Below, piece after piece: positions 11,880 through 25,032 of a stretch of 64,000 nt of DNA. Source of the DNA: Kondoa malvinella (lineage: Eukaryota > Basidiomycota > Agaricostilbomycetes > Agaricostilbales > Kondoaceae); contig BCIM01000013.1 of NCBI GenBank assembly GCA_039545315.1, positions 471,801 to 535,800 of the forward strand. Reading direction: 5' to 3'. Under the pieces are notes generated by a model. That model worked only from the letters and a program-made list of their open reading frames with translations. It did not search any database and was not told where the DNA came from. The translations under genes and the position numbers were made by a program. Every line of letters begins with the position of its first letter. The stretch's first letter is position 1.

Positions 11880-13992
11880 TCATGCGTGTCTGTTCCTCTT
11901 CTCATCCCTGACTTCGTCGGTATCATCACCCCGTGATCGCTTGCCTTGCTGCTGAGATCCTACAGACTGCCGTAAGCGACTGGTACAAGTCACAGCAGTA
12001 AGCGCCAGAGCTTACCAGACATGCCCGGATTCTGGCCTCCGGGCTGATTTGGGAAGAAAGGGTTGCTTCTGCCGCGAGATTCACCAGAAGAGCTTGAGTT
12101 CTGCTGCTTGTTTCCCTGCATCATGCTACCCAGTATCATCTGAGCTTGCTGCAATTGATATGTCAGTTGCATGCGCGCCGGAGGCGGGAGTTGAGGGTTG
12201 GAAAGCATCATCATGCATTGCATGATCTGCTGTTGAAGCATGCCAGGATTCATCATCTGCTGAGGCTGTGACGCGGGCGCTGCTGGTGTGGAGGCGCGCG
12301 AAGTCGTCCGGGTTGCGTCCTCTGACTCTCCCGACTGGCCACTTTCCTGTCTTCGCATCGTTGTCGATGGAGGCTGTAACAGAGTAGAGTCGTCCTAAAC
12401 ACCAATTCAAGGTCAGCTTTGGGAGAAGCAGAGGACACTTGTCTTACAGTCGATCTTGTCTCAGCAGGCTGCCCATTCTCAGCATCCTCCATCGTATCAT
12501 TCGGTAGCTTCTCGCCATCTTCACCATCAGGCGCATTCTCCTTGCTCGATCTAACCATTTCTTCCACGTACTCAGAGACCCGCTTGCGCCGCTCCAGATC
12601 GGGTTTTAACAACGAAGTATTTTTGATTTTTGACTCGCACTCGGGACACAATGAGGCATTGGCACGAAGATAATCAGAGATACATTCATGACAAAAAGGT
12701 GTTGAGCAACAAGGTGTAGTCACAGCCTCTCGGAGCAATTTATTGTCGATAGAACACGTCAGATCGGGATCTTGCGGCTGTAGAGCTTGTACTTCTGCTG
12801 CTGTGAGGTTTTTAGGAGCAGCAGATCGATGTTGAGCCCAGGACGCACTATATAGCAGTTCAGCCAAGCGATCCATGAACCGTAGATGGATCGAGACTTA
12901 CGAGTCCGGACGCGCAATGACATAGTTGCCGTCGGAACCGACCATGAGGCCAGACTGGTTGTCAGTGGGCCCTTCCACGCTTTGCAGAAAGCTCTTGGGT
13001 ATGCCAGTGGTGCGCTTTATCCGAGGCTTGTTGTCGAAGGTAGAGTCTTCATTCGTTGGACACTCTTGAATCCAATGACCTTTTGGCAGCATGAGAGTGG
13101 TACCACAGCTAGAAGATAGCGGCATACCTGCTTTCCCGCAACGATAGCAAATGTAGCCTACTGGCGGCGGGCGATTCGATGGAGCAGGTTGTTGTGGCCG
13201 ATAAGTACCTGCCCCTCCGCTAGGAGCGCCAGGACGAGCTACCCGTTTGGCTCTGAGTGTTACATTGTCATCTTCTCATCGGAGCAAGGAGAGCGAGACC
13301 CTCACGTAGCCATTTTGTCCTGTTGCTGCTCCCACTGCTGGTCAGATTGAGCAAACATCTGAGCGATTCGTGAAGCCTCGTCGTTATCCACATCTGCTTG
13401 CACTCCGGTGATGCTGTCAACAGTCGACTCCTAAATCGACGAACTCGAGATGAGAAAGGAAGCATCTGAGTCTGGATGAACGATGTACTGATTTCACACT
13501 TTCATGCTGATCAAAACGTTTGGACATGGGCCCTCTCCACTGGTTCTGCGTCGAAGCAGAAGCTCGACCTGCATTCCTGCTACCCTCTTGGGCGTTATCT
13601 GACGGAACATAGTATTGCGCAGTTCCACGTCCATGTTTCTTTGCAGGAAGTCGCTGCGCAATTACTGTAGTAGCTCGCGGTATAATGGCTTGATCGTTGT
13701 ATTCTGTTACCCATCTCTCAGGTCTGTCGCTTAATTTCGGAATAATAGCTGAAGCTTACCGTCGTCAGTCTGAGAGTTGAAGATGTGCAGATCAAACTCT
13801 TTGGCAGAAGAAGCCAAGTTGTTGGCTAGGACAATCTCCTTTTTCAGATCCCAAGCGCTGATGCCAGTCCCGTCGAACGCAATAGTCGCCGGCTCTTTCC
13901 ATGCTTTGAACTTGCTTTTGGTAGCACGCAGCATATTAGCTCTAGTTGCCTCGGGCTAGCACAACCAGAGCAACTCACTAGAAGACAGACAT
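11880..13992 (-). CDS. MPE1: Cleavage and polyadenylation factor subunit Mpe1 (DWNN-zinc knuckle-RING)
   Basis: Mpe1 (RBBP6 in animals) is a subunit of the pre-mRNA 3'-end processing factor CPF. Three domains appear in order. The ubiquitin-like DWNN domain comes first (MSVFY, then SKFKAWKEPATIAFDGTGIS and IPRATTVIAQRLP). Next is a CCHC zinc knuckle (GYICYRCGKAGHWIQECP) created by splicing out an intron near 13085-13130, followed by the conserved TTGIPKSFL and GSDGNYVIARPDS. Last is a RING-type domain (LTCSIDNKLLREAV..PCCSTPFCHECI..CPECESK). A Met/Gln-rich tail follows, ending basic (KRSRGDDTDEVRDEKR) at the stop at 11880. The short linker EASRIAQMFAQSDQQWE is also typical. The splice that joins the first five codons (from 13992) to the DWNN exon is not resolved. 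Confidence 0.93.
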
Positions 13993-14281
13993 GGCGAACG
14001 TATACGCAAAACGAAGATCGATTCGAAAGGTGTGCCAGAAGGGCTAGCTATCGCAGTACTCCGTACAGTGACAACAAGATACGAACACGGTCTGCTTTAG
14101 AAGTCTATTGCAACAGGAACGATCAATGGCTAGATGATGGAGTATGGACAAGATCCGATTATCTTGCCAATATCTGGGTAATTGGCAACACGCAAACTGT
14201 TCCAGACATGCTCTATATACAATTACTGCAATGAGCCTGAACTCTCCTCCGCCCGATTCCTACTGCCTTCAAAAAAAAATG

Positions 14282-17200
14282 TCAAAACCGCCCATACATT
14301 GACTGTTGCGAACTCATGCCAGTCGGATTCAGATAAGCATTGGGTCCACCTCTTTGAAGGTTGCCAAAAGCGTTGGCGCCGAAAGGGTTTTCTGAAGTGC
14401 GGCTTTTGGTAAAGTTCCGACGCGAAGAGTGCGCCTGGGCTCCTGGCAATCCAGCAGGAACATGAGACGGGCTGTCCATGCTCCCATAGCCGCTGAATCC
14501 CATCATCTGCTGTCGAGGCTGTTGCTGCGGCAGCCAAATGCCGTTTGTAAAATCTGAAGCAGCCATGTTGGGCGAATAGGATTGGTAAGGTTGTTGATGG
14601 TACGCCATATTCGCGCTGTATTGCTGACCGTTGAGTATCGGTCTCTGCCAAGATAATGGATTATCGCGAGCATATGGCGACGCATTGGGTTGGAACGCAG
14701 TTGTGACAGACGGAGCGGAGTATTGTTCCGCAAATGTAGAGCTTGGGTGACTGTGTATGCTTGAAGATTGAGCGACATTGTTGACCATTGATTCTGCCGT
14801 ATGCGGATACATTGTCACACGACTGGTTTTGTCTGATGCGGCATCTGCTGAGCTTTCCTCTTCCGCTTTGAGATCGTTCATGCTTGGCAGAGTAGACGGA
14901 AAGTCGTCGACCAAGTCTCTCAGCGAATTGCTTGCGCTAGCGTCTTCGTTGATGTTAGGCTGTGCCCACACATTTTTGACTACCGACAGAGAAAGAGGAC
15001 CTTCATCCCAGGTCGAATTAGACACGGAGCGAGAAGATCTGTGATATCGAGAAGGCTCTGCAGATGCTGAAGTAGTAGGCACTGCATTGCCAGAGCCTGA
15101 TGCCTGTTTTGAAAATACGGTCAGCCGGGCGTTATCACAAGAGACAGAACAAGCATACCATGCTTCGATGAGTACCAGGTAGGTGTCCGCTTAATATGGA
15201 CGGGGATGAGCTAGAGTCGAAGCTGAACGAAGATACCGCAGCTTGTATTTCTGGCGGAGGAACCGGATATCGGAAAGTCGGATCACTACGCTGATCGGAG
15301 TCGTGCCAAATGGGCATAGAGGCGTCAAGTATGTCGCCCGAGCCCTCTGATGTGGCATGTAACGACGGTAAAAGGCCAGCCTTTCCGGGTAGTTTTACAG
15401 TCGGCCCTCGACTTGAACCTTTGATAGCCACTTTAGGCAGGATGACGGCGATGTTCTTGTTTCCAACTTCTCCAGCAGCATTTGAGGACAGATCGATGAC
15501 AGTCTGAAAGGTTTCAACTGTAGCATTGGTTGCGTCGCGAGTGGAAGGGTTTACAGAGGTTGTCTGGTCTTGCCTTCGCGGTCGGCCTGGCAGTCGCAGA
15601 ATGAGAGGGGCGGGAGGAAATAGGGCCTGTTCGCGGAACAGATTGGAGAGCCCTTCAGAACGACTCGTGTTCCACGATACAGTGAACAGGCGGTCTGGGC
15701 GATTCTGCCTGTGCAGGTTGCTTTGCTGCCGATTCGTCAAAGGAGGTAGTCTGCCATTAATGGTGCCGAATTTCAGCTTCGGTATAACTTTCCAGACCGA
15801 TCGAGGGGATGGTGCGCGTTCAAAACGAGAGATAGAGAACATTTCATCGGCCACCGGCGTGACTGCTCGCTGGACAGGAGACTGGAGTAATTCAGTCGGC
15901 TGTCGGTGTCTCCGATCGCCAGAGTCCAATAAGACTTGATTTGGGGCAACCTTTTTGTCAGATGAGGAGGGTGAAGGATCTTCGATTCTTGATTTGCCTG
16001 ATACAAGCAGTTCCTGTAATCTAGACATGGCGTCGTTGAGTGATGACATCTCGGCTGGTTTATACGGCAGTCTTGGCGCCGTAGGATTCTTCGCTTCGTG
16101 AATGCTAGCATGAAGGTGCACGGTAGGAGTTTTACTGTCTCCTACTGATGGTTCATGGGTCGTATCGCCACGTGGAATAGAGCGAGTATCAGGAGATGAC
16201 GCTTTGGGCCGGAGGACAGCGTCTTCTGCATTGACATTCGACTGAGGGTGCGAAAATGATCTTGGCGACGGTCTTTCAGGCAGAAGCGCCTTTTCTATAG
16301 CCGTTGACGCCGAGTCGCGGAGCGTAGCTGAGCTTGATGATGGCAAAGATCGAGCAGGCTTTGTCGTCTCTCCTCGAATTGGTGGGACGGGCGCAGGCAA
16401 GATAGTGCTTCTGCGCCAACTTGAGCTTTCTTCAGCGCGAGAAGGAGTATCTGCTGCCGGGGTCAATGCGGTCGCTGGTTGGCGATTCGGCTGCGGTACT
16501 TGGGCCAAGACTCCGGCAACATCGGTGGTTTGCAAATTCTGGTGTTTTGGTGCTGCAGGCAGGGCTGGTGGGATTTGATCATTCGAGACTTTCATGTCCT
16601 TTGACGTGCGGATCGCTGAAGCGTTCTCGTCCTTGCCCATGCTGTCCGGATCGGCAGATGACTTTCTTGCGATTGGCAGCTCAGTGGGACCCTCGGGAGA
16701 CCTGGAAGTGGTAAGTTGAAATATCGCTGGATCGCTTAGAGCTTGTTTAGGCTCATGAGTAGTTGCTGCAATCGTCACCTGTGGCGAGCTGGCGGCATCA
16801 GACAACGTGCTCTGGATCAAGGGCTTTGTTGATGCCTGAGATTGGACTTTCTGTTCCATGGCTTGCGCTTTGCTTCGAGCGCGATCCACCGCAGCCTGCG
16901 TAGCAGCTGCTTCTTCCTGTTTCCTCTTCCTGGCGCGTTCAGCCGCAGACTGCATCTCGCGCTTATGGAGCTCTGCCACACTTTCAGCGGACTCTGCTGG
17001 AGCAGGCAGTGATTCCTTGCTTGTTGACATTGCAATGGACTGAGGACTTGGCTGCAAGACAGGCTGAGCAGTCACTGACTGAGCGGCAGTTGACGCAGGT
17101 AGAGGATCAGAAGATGATGTGGGAAAGATGCTTTTGCTATCTGCGGCAATCGGTCGAGTCGGAATAGCCCAAGCCTGCTTTGGAGGTTTGCTTGCTCTAT

Positions 17201-19157
17201 GATCCTGCCCGACGGGCACATCTGTCGAAGTGGCTGCTTTGAGGCTAGATGTTACCGGCCCAGTAGTAGATGCCGATGATGACTGTTGCTTTTCAGGCCG
17301 TTTCAATACCTGTGATGGTGGGTGTTCTCGCTTCTCTCCGCGCGCTTGATTCTTAGTAGAGTGGTTGACAGAGTGATCGTAAGGCTCCAGCTTGCCCAAT
17401 CGATCGTTGAAGAGACTCTTGTTCTCTGAGAACGCTCTGGAATGCGGCACGCCTCGATCAAAGTCGCCAGCTGGTTGAGCAGATCGAGCATTGCTTAATG
17501 GCGGTCCAGTTGAGGTGGTAGATAAAGCAGGTCTCATCGAGGCGGGTGGTAGTTCTTGGCTGTCTTCGAGCGGGATTTTGTAGGTTGCTCCGTCGCCGAA
17601 ATCTACAATGTCACCAAAGTCATCGTCCTCATCTCCCATCTGACGTTGAGAGAATGTAAGTCTAGGCTATGGAACGAAGACTTGGCTTACCTCGTCCCAG
17701 TGATTGGCATTCGGATCCAGATGAGTGCCACGGAAGGCGTCGAGATCTTCAATCAGGTGCTTTCGGTAAGCAGCAGCAGCTTCTGCGGCTGCAAGCTTGC
17801 TCGACTTGTCTTTAGCCTCCTTTGCAGCCAAGGCGGTTGCCAATGCTCTCGCTTTCAACTCTTTGCCTGCTTGGACATTGAGCTTTACCAAGGAAGAGAG
17901 GTTCGTGTGACAAACTTCTCGAAGCCTCCGCGACACTTGGAAATTCGCCGCTTCCGCCCCATTCTCCCCCTCTCCCATAGCTGGAAACAGAGTCTTGCGC
18001 GTGACTCGCCCACGGGGCAGCGCCCATCGGTCTGCCACCGCGACCTCTGCCATTGCTCATGCCTTGAGACTGGTATCCACCTCGAGAAGAACCAACCGCT
18101 TGATAGCGTCCAGTATTTGAAGCGTAAGCGGAACCTCGTGTCTGATCAAAAAAAGTCGGCGCGGGCAACTCTGCTGAAGGCGATCGTAGTTGCCGGCCCC
18201 AGCTGCTGCTGTTACTACTGGAAGAGCCTGTTGCTCCATGCATTGGTATGCCAGATGTAGATATCTTGCCTGTGAGCAGACGGGGTCCCGAAGGTGGCAG
18301 GGCAGAACTGCTTGGCTGCAGAGAAGGTCCTGTTTGATAGATTGGTGTTGGAGCAGCAGCTAGAGGTGTAGGGACTCGTTGTGCTGCGCAGCAACCCGTA
18401 AGATCAAAACCATGTAAGAGCTGGGACATGCTCACGCGCAGCAGGCGACCCTGTTCTACTCGAGCTCGCACTCTTTGGATCCGCGGTTGCCCTATTGAAG
18501 AGGTTGGCACGTTCAAACGCGGAAGTACAGAAAGACCAACTTTTCAAGGAACTTCTTGTTCACGCGTAGACTGCTTGAGAATTTCTTTGGCTGGCCAGGT
18601 ATTGAACGCTCTGAGATTGCTGGACTGACGAGAGTGCCAGTCACGGGTGCAGGAACACCAGTCTTTGGGCTTAGCGCCGGTGCGGACAGGTCTTGGTCGG
18701 ATGCTTCCTGCGGGCTACTGTCAGAATCCTTCTGATTCTCTTGCTGAAAGGTCGTAGCCAAATGGTTGGGCTCGCCTGCAAAGGCAATGCCAGACAAAGC
18801 CCGCCCAGATGTTGAAGCATCTTGGCTCACTGCGCCATTGGGTGTTGCTGCTAATGTCGATGTGGCATTTGCTGGCTGCGATTGATTTAAGTCTACAGAC
18901 GCCATGGGTGCTGCCTCAGTAGCCTGGTCGGTAGATTGTACAGAGTCATGCTCTTGAGGTTCTGTGAATTCAATCGAAAAGGGCCGAGGAAGCGTTGTCT
19001 GACCTGGGCTCTGTTCAGAAGCTACAACACTTGGTGCTGGCAACGCAGCGTTGTGTGCCGATTCACTTTGAGATGTCAAGGTTTGATGCACAGTTGCTGC
19101 AATGGCGTCGACGGAGCTTGCTGCAGGAGATGCATTAGCCGCGCTTTGAGATGCCAT
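14282..19157 (-). CDS. Large low-complexity fungal protein with acidic WDEM...DFGDG motif
   Basis: One gene of about 1,500 residues is supported by phased introns, for example 37 nt near 18510, 73 nt near 18430, and 55 nt ending at 15082. It begins MASQSAANASPAA at 19157. A Ser/Thr/Pro-rich N-terminus leads to RVNKKFLEKL, then PRLLTGKISTSG and SRGGYQSQG with Arg/Gly-rich sequence. A coiled, Ala/Lys-rich helix follows, then HLDPNANHWDE spliced directly to MGDEDDDFGDIVDFGDG. That ordered set of short motifs looks like a conserved fungal family but I cannot name it or assign a function. The remainder is mostly disordered, ending GMSSQQSMYGRF. The intron near 17880-17950 is uncertain; a 22-nt option would be unusually short. 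Large antisense ORFs here are shadows of the high-Ser/Pro coding strand. Confidence 0.6.
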
Positions 19158-19281
19158 ACACTGCCGGTAGGCTCTCCAGTTTGGCCTGACTAGATCGAGC
19201 GATAGCGAGTCGACGACGAAAGACAAGCGGGATGGACAATGGTATTTGAAACTGATGTGTAGCATGTACAAGGTGAATGAT

Positions 19282-22200
19282 CTAATATAACTGATATGAC
19301 TGCTGCGCTACAACTTCTGCGCCATTAGGTAGACTTTCACGCAGGTGCCATTGTCCTGTAAAGAGTGGTCAGTTTCGACTCAAGTGAGAAATAGACCACA
19401 GCGCACTCGTTTAAATTCACTAGGAGCACAGCGACGTTAGGATAGGCAACATGTACCAGAAGGTAAGGGCTTACTCTCTTTCGAAAACTCCTCCTTGCTG
19501 TTTTGGTCGCGTTTAGCGTTCGACTTGGCGACCAAGCTTTGGCGAACAAGCTTGTACAGTTCTGCGAATGCGATGTAAACCAAGATACTGGCGAAGATCA
19601 TGCCCCATTGCCATGTAAGCCCGCTATCAATTAATAGTGAGCAGCCGCCTAAAAGTCAAGACTCGAGTCAATAACTTACGTCAACAGGAAGACATCGCGG
19701 TTGATGACAGGCTACGTCGACACGTTAGCGCAAGCAGCGATCGAAAGATTCTCGCTTACAATGTACACGACGGGCTGCAACATGACTTTAGCAGATTTTC
19801 GGCAGAACCGAGGCATAGGACTTACGAAGACCGAAAGCGACAATGCAAGTACACACCACAACAACAACTTGTTGTCGAGAAGATTGGTCTTGAAGAGACT
19901 GCGGTTGGGCTTCTTGCAAGTCAAGGCGTGAACTGTCCCGTATGTCATCAGCGCACGCAAAACAGAAGTACAATAGTTGTCTTGGTCTCACCCATGAGGA
20001 CAATAAGGAACGCCGAGAAGCAAGTTCCGCGAGCTTGGAAAATGATGTCGCAAGCATCGCTGTAGTCAGTGTTGCAATCGATGCCAATTTGACCCTAATT
20101 CGCCAAATGAGATCAAACCGTCGCGAGGTGGCTCGGCTTACATCGTGGTAGCCATACAGAACAATGCAGAAATTGGCTAAAGCGATGCCGGCCATCAGAA
20201 TACCGTAGAAGAACAAGTCGATCCACCAAGATTTGACGAAGATGCTCTTGTAATCCGCGGGCGCATTGTCTATTAAAAGGAAATCAGTAGGTCCTCCACC
20301 TGTGAGGATAGTGACGAACTCATTGCGTTCTTGTCGGTCGGCTCGAGACCCAAGGCCAGAGCTGGAGGACCGGCAGCCAGGGTCTAGAATCCGAGTCAGG
20401 TTCGAATCTCGCTGTCAGCAGCAAGTCTGCTTACGTTGATCCATAGAGCTGCCACAGGCGACAGAGCTATTAAAAAATTCTTCAGTTCGCATTCTCTAAC
20501 CTCGAAAATTCGCGCCGTACGGAAGGTGGACTCTCCAGTTGGGTCTTGGAAAGAAAGGCCAATCATCACTGCAAGAAGTCATGAGGCTTGCTCTTTGATC
20601 TTCCAGGCGGCAGCACTTACAGACTAAGACTTCACCCAAGTTGCCGGAAAGAAGCTAAGATCACAATGTCAGACACAAACTAGCAGAGTCCCTGAATATG
20701 CGCACGTAGAGCAAAAAGTTGGACAAGTTGGAGAAAACAGATCGACCTTTGCGGATAGCACGGATGATGGTATCAAACTAGAAGGTGAATTAGACATGGC
20801 GAGTATGAGCATGGTAGAAAACGTACTTGATCGTCAGTCAGTACAATTTCTCCACTCTGCTTGGCGACATCACTGCCGCTACCCATAGCTGAGTGATAAA
20901 CGTGAGCATATCGTCATGTACAAATCAAACTCTTACGTACCAACTCCGACATCGGCGCGCTTCAAGGCAGGGGCATCGTTGACACCATCACCAGTCATGA
21001 CGGCCAAACGATTGCGTCTGTGCAAAGCTTCCACCATACGTACTAAAGCAAAAATGTTACCTCTTGGTAGACAGACGCCTCATCTGCAAACTAACCTTTT
21101 GTCTCGGGAGCCTAATGGTGGGCATCAATACAGCGCTGGTTGATGCAAAGGAAGAACATACGCAACGAGCAATGACACGCGGTAGTGTTGGTAGATCATC
21201 AATTTCATCTTCTGAAAGGCGGTCAAATTCGGGTCCGGTCTGTGGAAGCCATCAGATCTGAGGATCCAGTACAGCATATAGTTAGAGCTGACCATAACGT
21301 CTGAGGGGCCATAGCTTTTACCAATGATACCGACAGCTTGGGCAATTGCGATAGCGGTGGCTTTGTGGTCACCAGTCAACATGCGAGGAATGATTGACGC
21401 CTTCTTGCAATCATTGACGGCGGCTTTACTTTCCATGCGAGGTGGATCACTGGTAACAGATTAGCAGTGCTTGTATAGCTTGAAGCAGACGCCTACAAGA
21501 TACCAACAAGACCAAGGAATCCAAAGTCGCTGGTCTCTAGTTCCTCACGAGGCAAGGAAGCAATTGAGTCGGCCTCCTTGCTGGGGATCTTTCGGCCACA
21601 TAGGGTCAAGACACGGAGACCTTCGCCAGCCAGGTCTTCGTATTGCTGGTTGATGCTTGAGCGATGTTCTTTAGTCAGAGCTGTAGCGTCTTCTTTGCCC
21701 ATGCCCAATTTGTCGCACAGATCGAAGACGCGTTCGATGGCTCCCTTCATGAGGACAAGAACGTGACTGCCTTCGCTTTCTCCGCCAGAAGGAATGAACT
21801 TGTAGGCAACTGTCATGCGTTTGATCTAGCAGAGCGGGTCTCAAAGATTGGCACAGATAATGCAGCAGGGCCACTCACTGTACTGTCGAAAGGGTGTTCA
21901 ATGAGCTTCTCATAGTGTCCACTCTGGCCAGCGATGGGAGGGCGTTGATTGCGAGTGGACGCGGAAGTTTCGGTTCGCTTTAATTGAGCAGGAGCCTTGG
22001 TGAGATGAGGGCGACCGTGACCGAGTTTGTACGCAAACTGTCAGTGAGATAAGCATGTGCTCCGCTGTAGCACGCTTGACTTACAGTTTGCAACGCTACT
22101 TCGGTGGCGTCACCGTTAGCTTCCCACTTGCCGGCGCTATCTTCCTTCTCGGAACGTTGAATAGTAGCGGTGTTGCAGAGACTGCCACAGAGCACCAACT

Positions 22201-24500
22201 CTCGGAGGCGAGAGTCCATAGTGTGCATATCGACCAAATTTTCCTTGTCAAGATCATCGTCCTCCAGCATGCCTGGAGTAACTTCGGTCTGCAAATCGTC
22301 GACAGCCAGTACGGCACCTCTTGGGTAGTAAGGTTCACTCCTACAGGCTGTGAGCGACCCAGGGTTCATACTAAAGAAGCTACCGACTTACCCGCTTTCG
22401 ACAGAGTACAATTGACCTTTATCAGCACTTGGTGAGTCCTTTTCGCCGTCGCTGGTGAAGGGAACCCAGGCTTTCTTGAGCACCATCTTGCCAACACTGT
22501 GCAGCAGAGGTAAGTCAATGCATATCGTCGATCAAAAAATAGTCATGACATACGTGATAGTTCCAGTCTTGTCGGAGCAGACATCCTATGACGACGTGAG
22601 CAAGCCGCGTATGAGCGTAGAGAGATGCTCGTACAGTGACGGCGGCCAAAGTCTCGATGGCGTCAGACTTCCGGACCAAAGCATTTCGATTGGCGAGCTC
22701 TTTGGAAGCATTGGCCAAACTGAGAGCAACAACGGCAATCAAGGAGGCAGGTAGTAGAGACACAGCAGTAGCCACGGCGTAAGTAGCGATGGACAACGGT
22801 ACGTTTTCGAAAGCAGCTAAAAAAAAAGCATGTTTAGTCATTGGGCACAAACGGCACAAACAGACTCACTGGAAGCAACAACAACGAGCGCTAGCAAGCA
22901 CGAGATACCCAACAGGACATAAGCCAAGCCATTAAGTCTGTTCAAGACAAATTAATTGATCCCAGCTCTTGGTGAGAAGTCATACGTACTTGACTTGTAG
23001 CGGGGTAGTATTGGCCAATCCCATGATACACTTGATCCTGTACAAGCGGTAGGACCATCCTTTAGCCTTGACTGTTTCCTTGCGGTCCATGGCATCCGCG
23101 ATTTTGCCCAACTCAGTTTTCATGGCAGTTGCGACAACAACACATCGAGCTTGACCTTTGACGACTTGAGAGCCACTGTAGACCATGTTTGTACTACACA
23201 GATCCAGTTCAGTACGCACCAAGGTGAAAAAAACTTGGAATTTACCGGTCTCCGACAGGGCAGTCGCCGTCTTCAATGGGTTCCAATGTCTTGACAGATG
23301 GTAATGATTCACCTTTGAGAACGTCTCAGCGTAAATCATGGGCATTAGGGAGCTGCTGACCAGTAAGCAAAGCTTCGTCGACCTCCAATCCGGACATGTG
23401 ACCATCAAGAATACGTGCATCCTAGACGCTCTAATCAGCCACAACAACGAGCAAAACAGAGATGGCGCATACAGCCGGTACAATGTCACCGATTTTGACA
23501 ATAATGATATCACCAGGGACCTGTTCAAGGTCAATTTTGCAATTCTGAATCGGTCTTGAGCCCGACTTACGACTTCTTCGGTCTTGACAGAATCTGTCTG
23601 ACCTGTCTGGCCAGAGGAGCCATCTCCGTGGCGAATAACGACACTGTTATACACTTAATCATTAGGGAATGAGAGGCCGGGAAGGAAGAGAGACGTACGC
23701 AGATGGAGATCCGACACTTTGCAAGGCAGCAACAGTCTTTTCCGCGCCTTTCATGCCGATTAAGGGATGAAGGAAACGACTCGTGAGCGCGACTTACTCC
23801 ATTCGTTGACCGTAGAGACACCGACATTGATCACGACCAATGCGAAAATAACACCTCCCTATCGACCCCACATTGTCAACATTACGGATAAAACGTTCGT
23901 GACGATGTATGCGCACCGAGATAAAATCCTGGGTACCAAATGACACAGCCATAGCCGCGATCTTTCGCACAGATGAGCTCATGTCAGCCGGAATACGGGA
24001 ATCGAAACACACAAGAACGACTGCGAAAGAAGCTCAGTACAAATTAGCGCTGGTCACGAGGCACTGACTAGTCATAGCATTCAGCGTATTGCGGACTCTG
24101 CCAAGATAGAGGGTAAGCGGGAGTAAATCCGATAGAAGTATAAACGCACAAGATCTTTAACAAACTGGGCGGGGGCTACAAGAGACAACGTTAGCTTGCA
24201 TAGATAGCCATAATATGGGGTCCGCGTACAACTTCCTTGAGTTGGTTCGCGCCATGGATGCCTTGAAGCTCCTTGACCTTGCTCTGCGAAAGACCCATGA
24301 CAATATCAGTCTCGAAAGCCTTCACACAGGTGTCCGAGTCAAGTGTGTGAGCCGGGCTGCCATTACAGAGATGAGCTGCCAGTGCCAGCCCCAAGTCCGG
24401 TTACGCACCTTGAGAGTGGGCCATTATTGTTCTTGCCATCCTGCAACGTTGTCTGCCTGCTTCCGATCTCTGGCTTTTCGCCCTTTTCCTTATCACCCAT
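19282..24500 (-). CDS. P-type ATPase, subfamily IID Na+/K+ type (ENA/ACU)
   Basis: Alkali-cation pump of the fungal plasma membrane. Many short exons rebuild a full P-type ATPase: a cytosolic N-terminus ([12 protein letters not shown] at 24500), the cation-ATPase N domain ([16 protein letters not shown]), EVVPGDI with EALLTGES, the phosphorylation loop [10 protein letters not shown], a nucleotide-binding region, [28 protein letters not shown], and the IID-like end [14 protein letters not shown] then [14 protein letters not shown] and [19 protein letters not shown]. The final exon ends at 19282. Family knowledge: ENA pumps extrude Na+ or K+, while the related ACU enzymes take these ions up; the motifs here do not separate the two. 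Tens of introns make exact boundaries uncertain. The next gene on this strand starts only about 125 bp downstream. Confidence 0.85.
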
Positions 24501-25032
24501 ACTGGTCGTGCTTAGTGTTAAAGAGCTTTTGTGTCAAGATTGTGTTTTTCCAAGGCGAGGTCTTGGCAAACCGGCAACAGTAACCGGCCACTTGCTTGGA
24601 GAGAAGAAGGGAAGAAGAGAAGCACAGCAGCTGAGCGCACTGGATTCGATCAAGCCTGGCAGTGCATGATGAAATGAAAATGATAAGAAGGGGAGAAAAC
24701 ACGGTCAGCCGAGTAGGCTGTTGGTATCTGCAAGAGCGACTGCTCGTATGACTTGCAGTGTCGCATCGCCAAGTCGCATCGGTGGTCATCTGCAAGACAC
24801 AGCGAAAGCAAAGATGCACAGCACAGCGCCCACGCACGCACGACCCTTTCGTTATACCCCTAATTGCTTGAGTGGGTAATTTACTAATTCATTGGATGTC
24901 ATTGTTGTGCGCTCATTTGGATGCGTGATTAAGGCTGTCTCCGCGCGATGTGGACAAGTCATTATACATTCTTAGATTGATTGAAATCACAAAGATCCGA
25001 ATATGCGACACTGAAACAGTTGACATCTACAT
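24501..25032. other. Intergenic region upstream of the P-type ATPase
   Basis: 532 bp between the ATPase start codon (24500, minus strand) and the RAD16 stop codon (25033, minus strand). It should contain the ATPase promoter and the RAD16 3' UTR. The part near 24840-24960 is AT-rich. I see no supported gene or RNA here. Confidence 0.4.

Noticed and set aside
15526..15939. 137-residue plus-strand ORF
   Set aside because: Shadow of the long low-complexity exon on the other strand; no recognisable features.
17880..17950. 22-nt intron in the large low-complexity gene
   Set aside because: The phase fits, but no intron this short is otherwise supported. A longer alternative of about 66 nt also keeps the frame.
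20395..20410. B-box-like GGTTCGAATC, possible tRNA gene
   Set aside because: It lies in an intron region of the P-type ATPase gene. No A box or cloverleaf arms fit around it.
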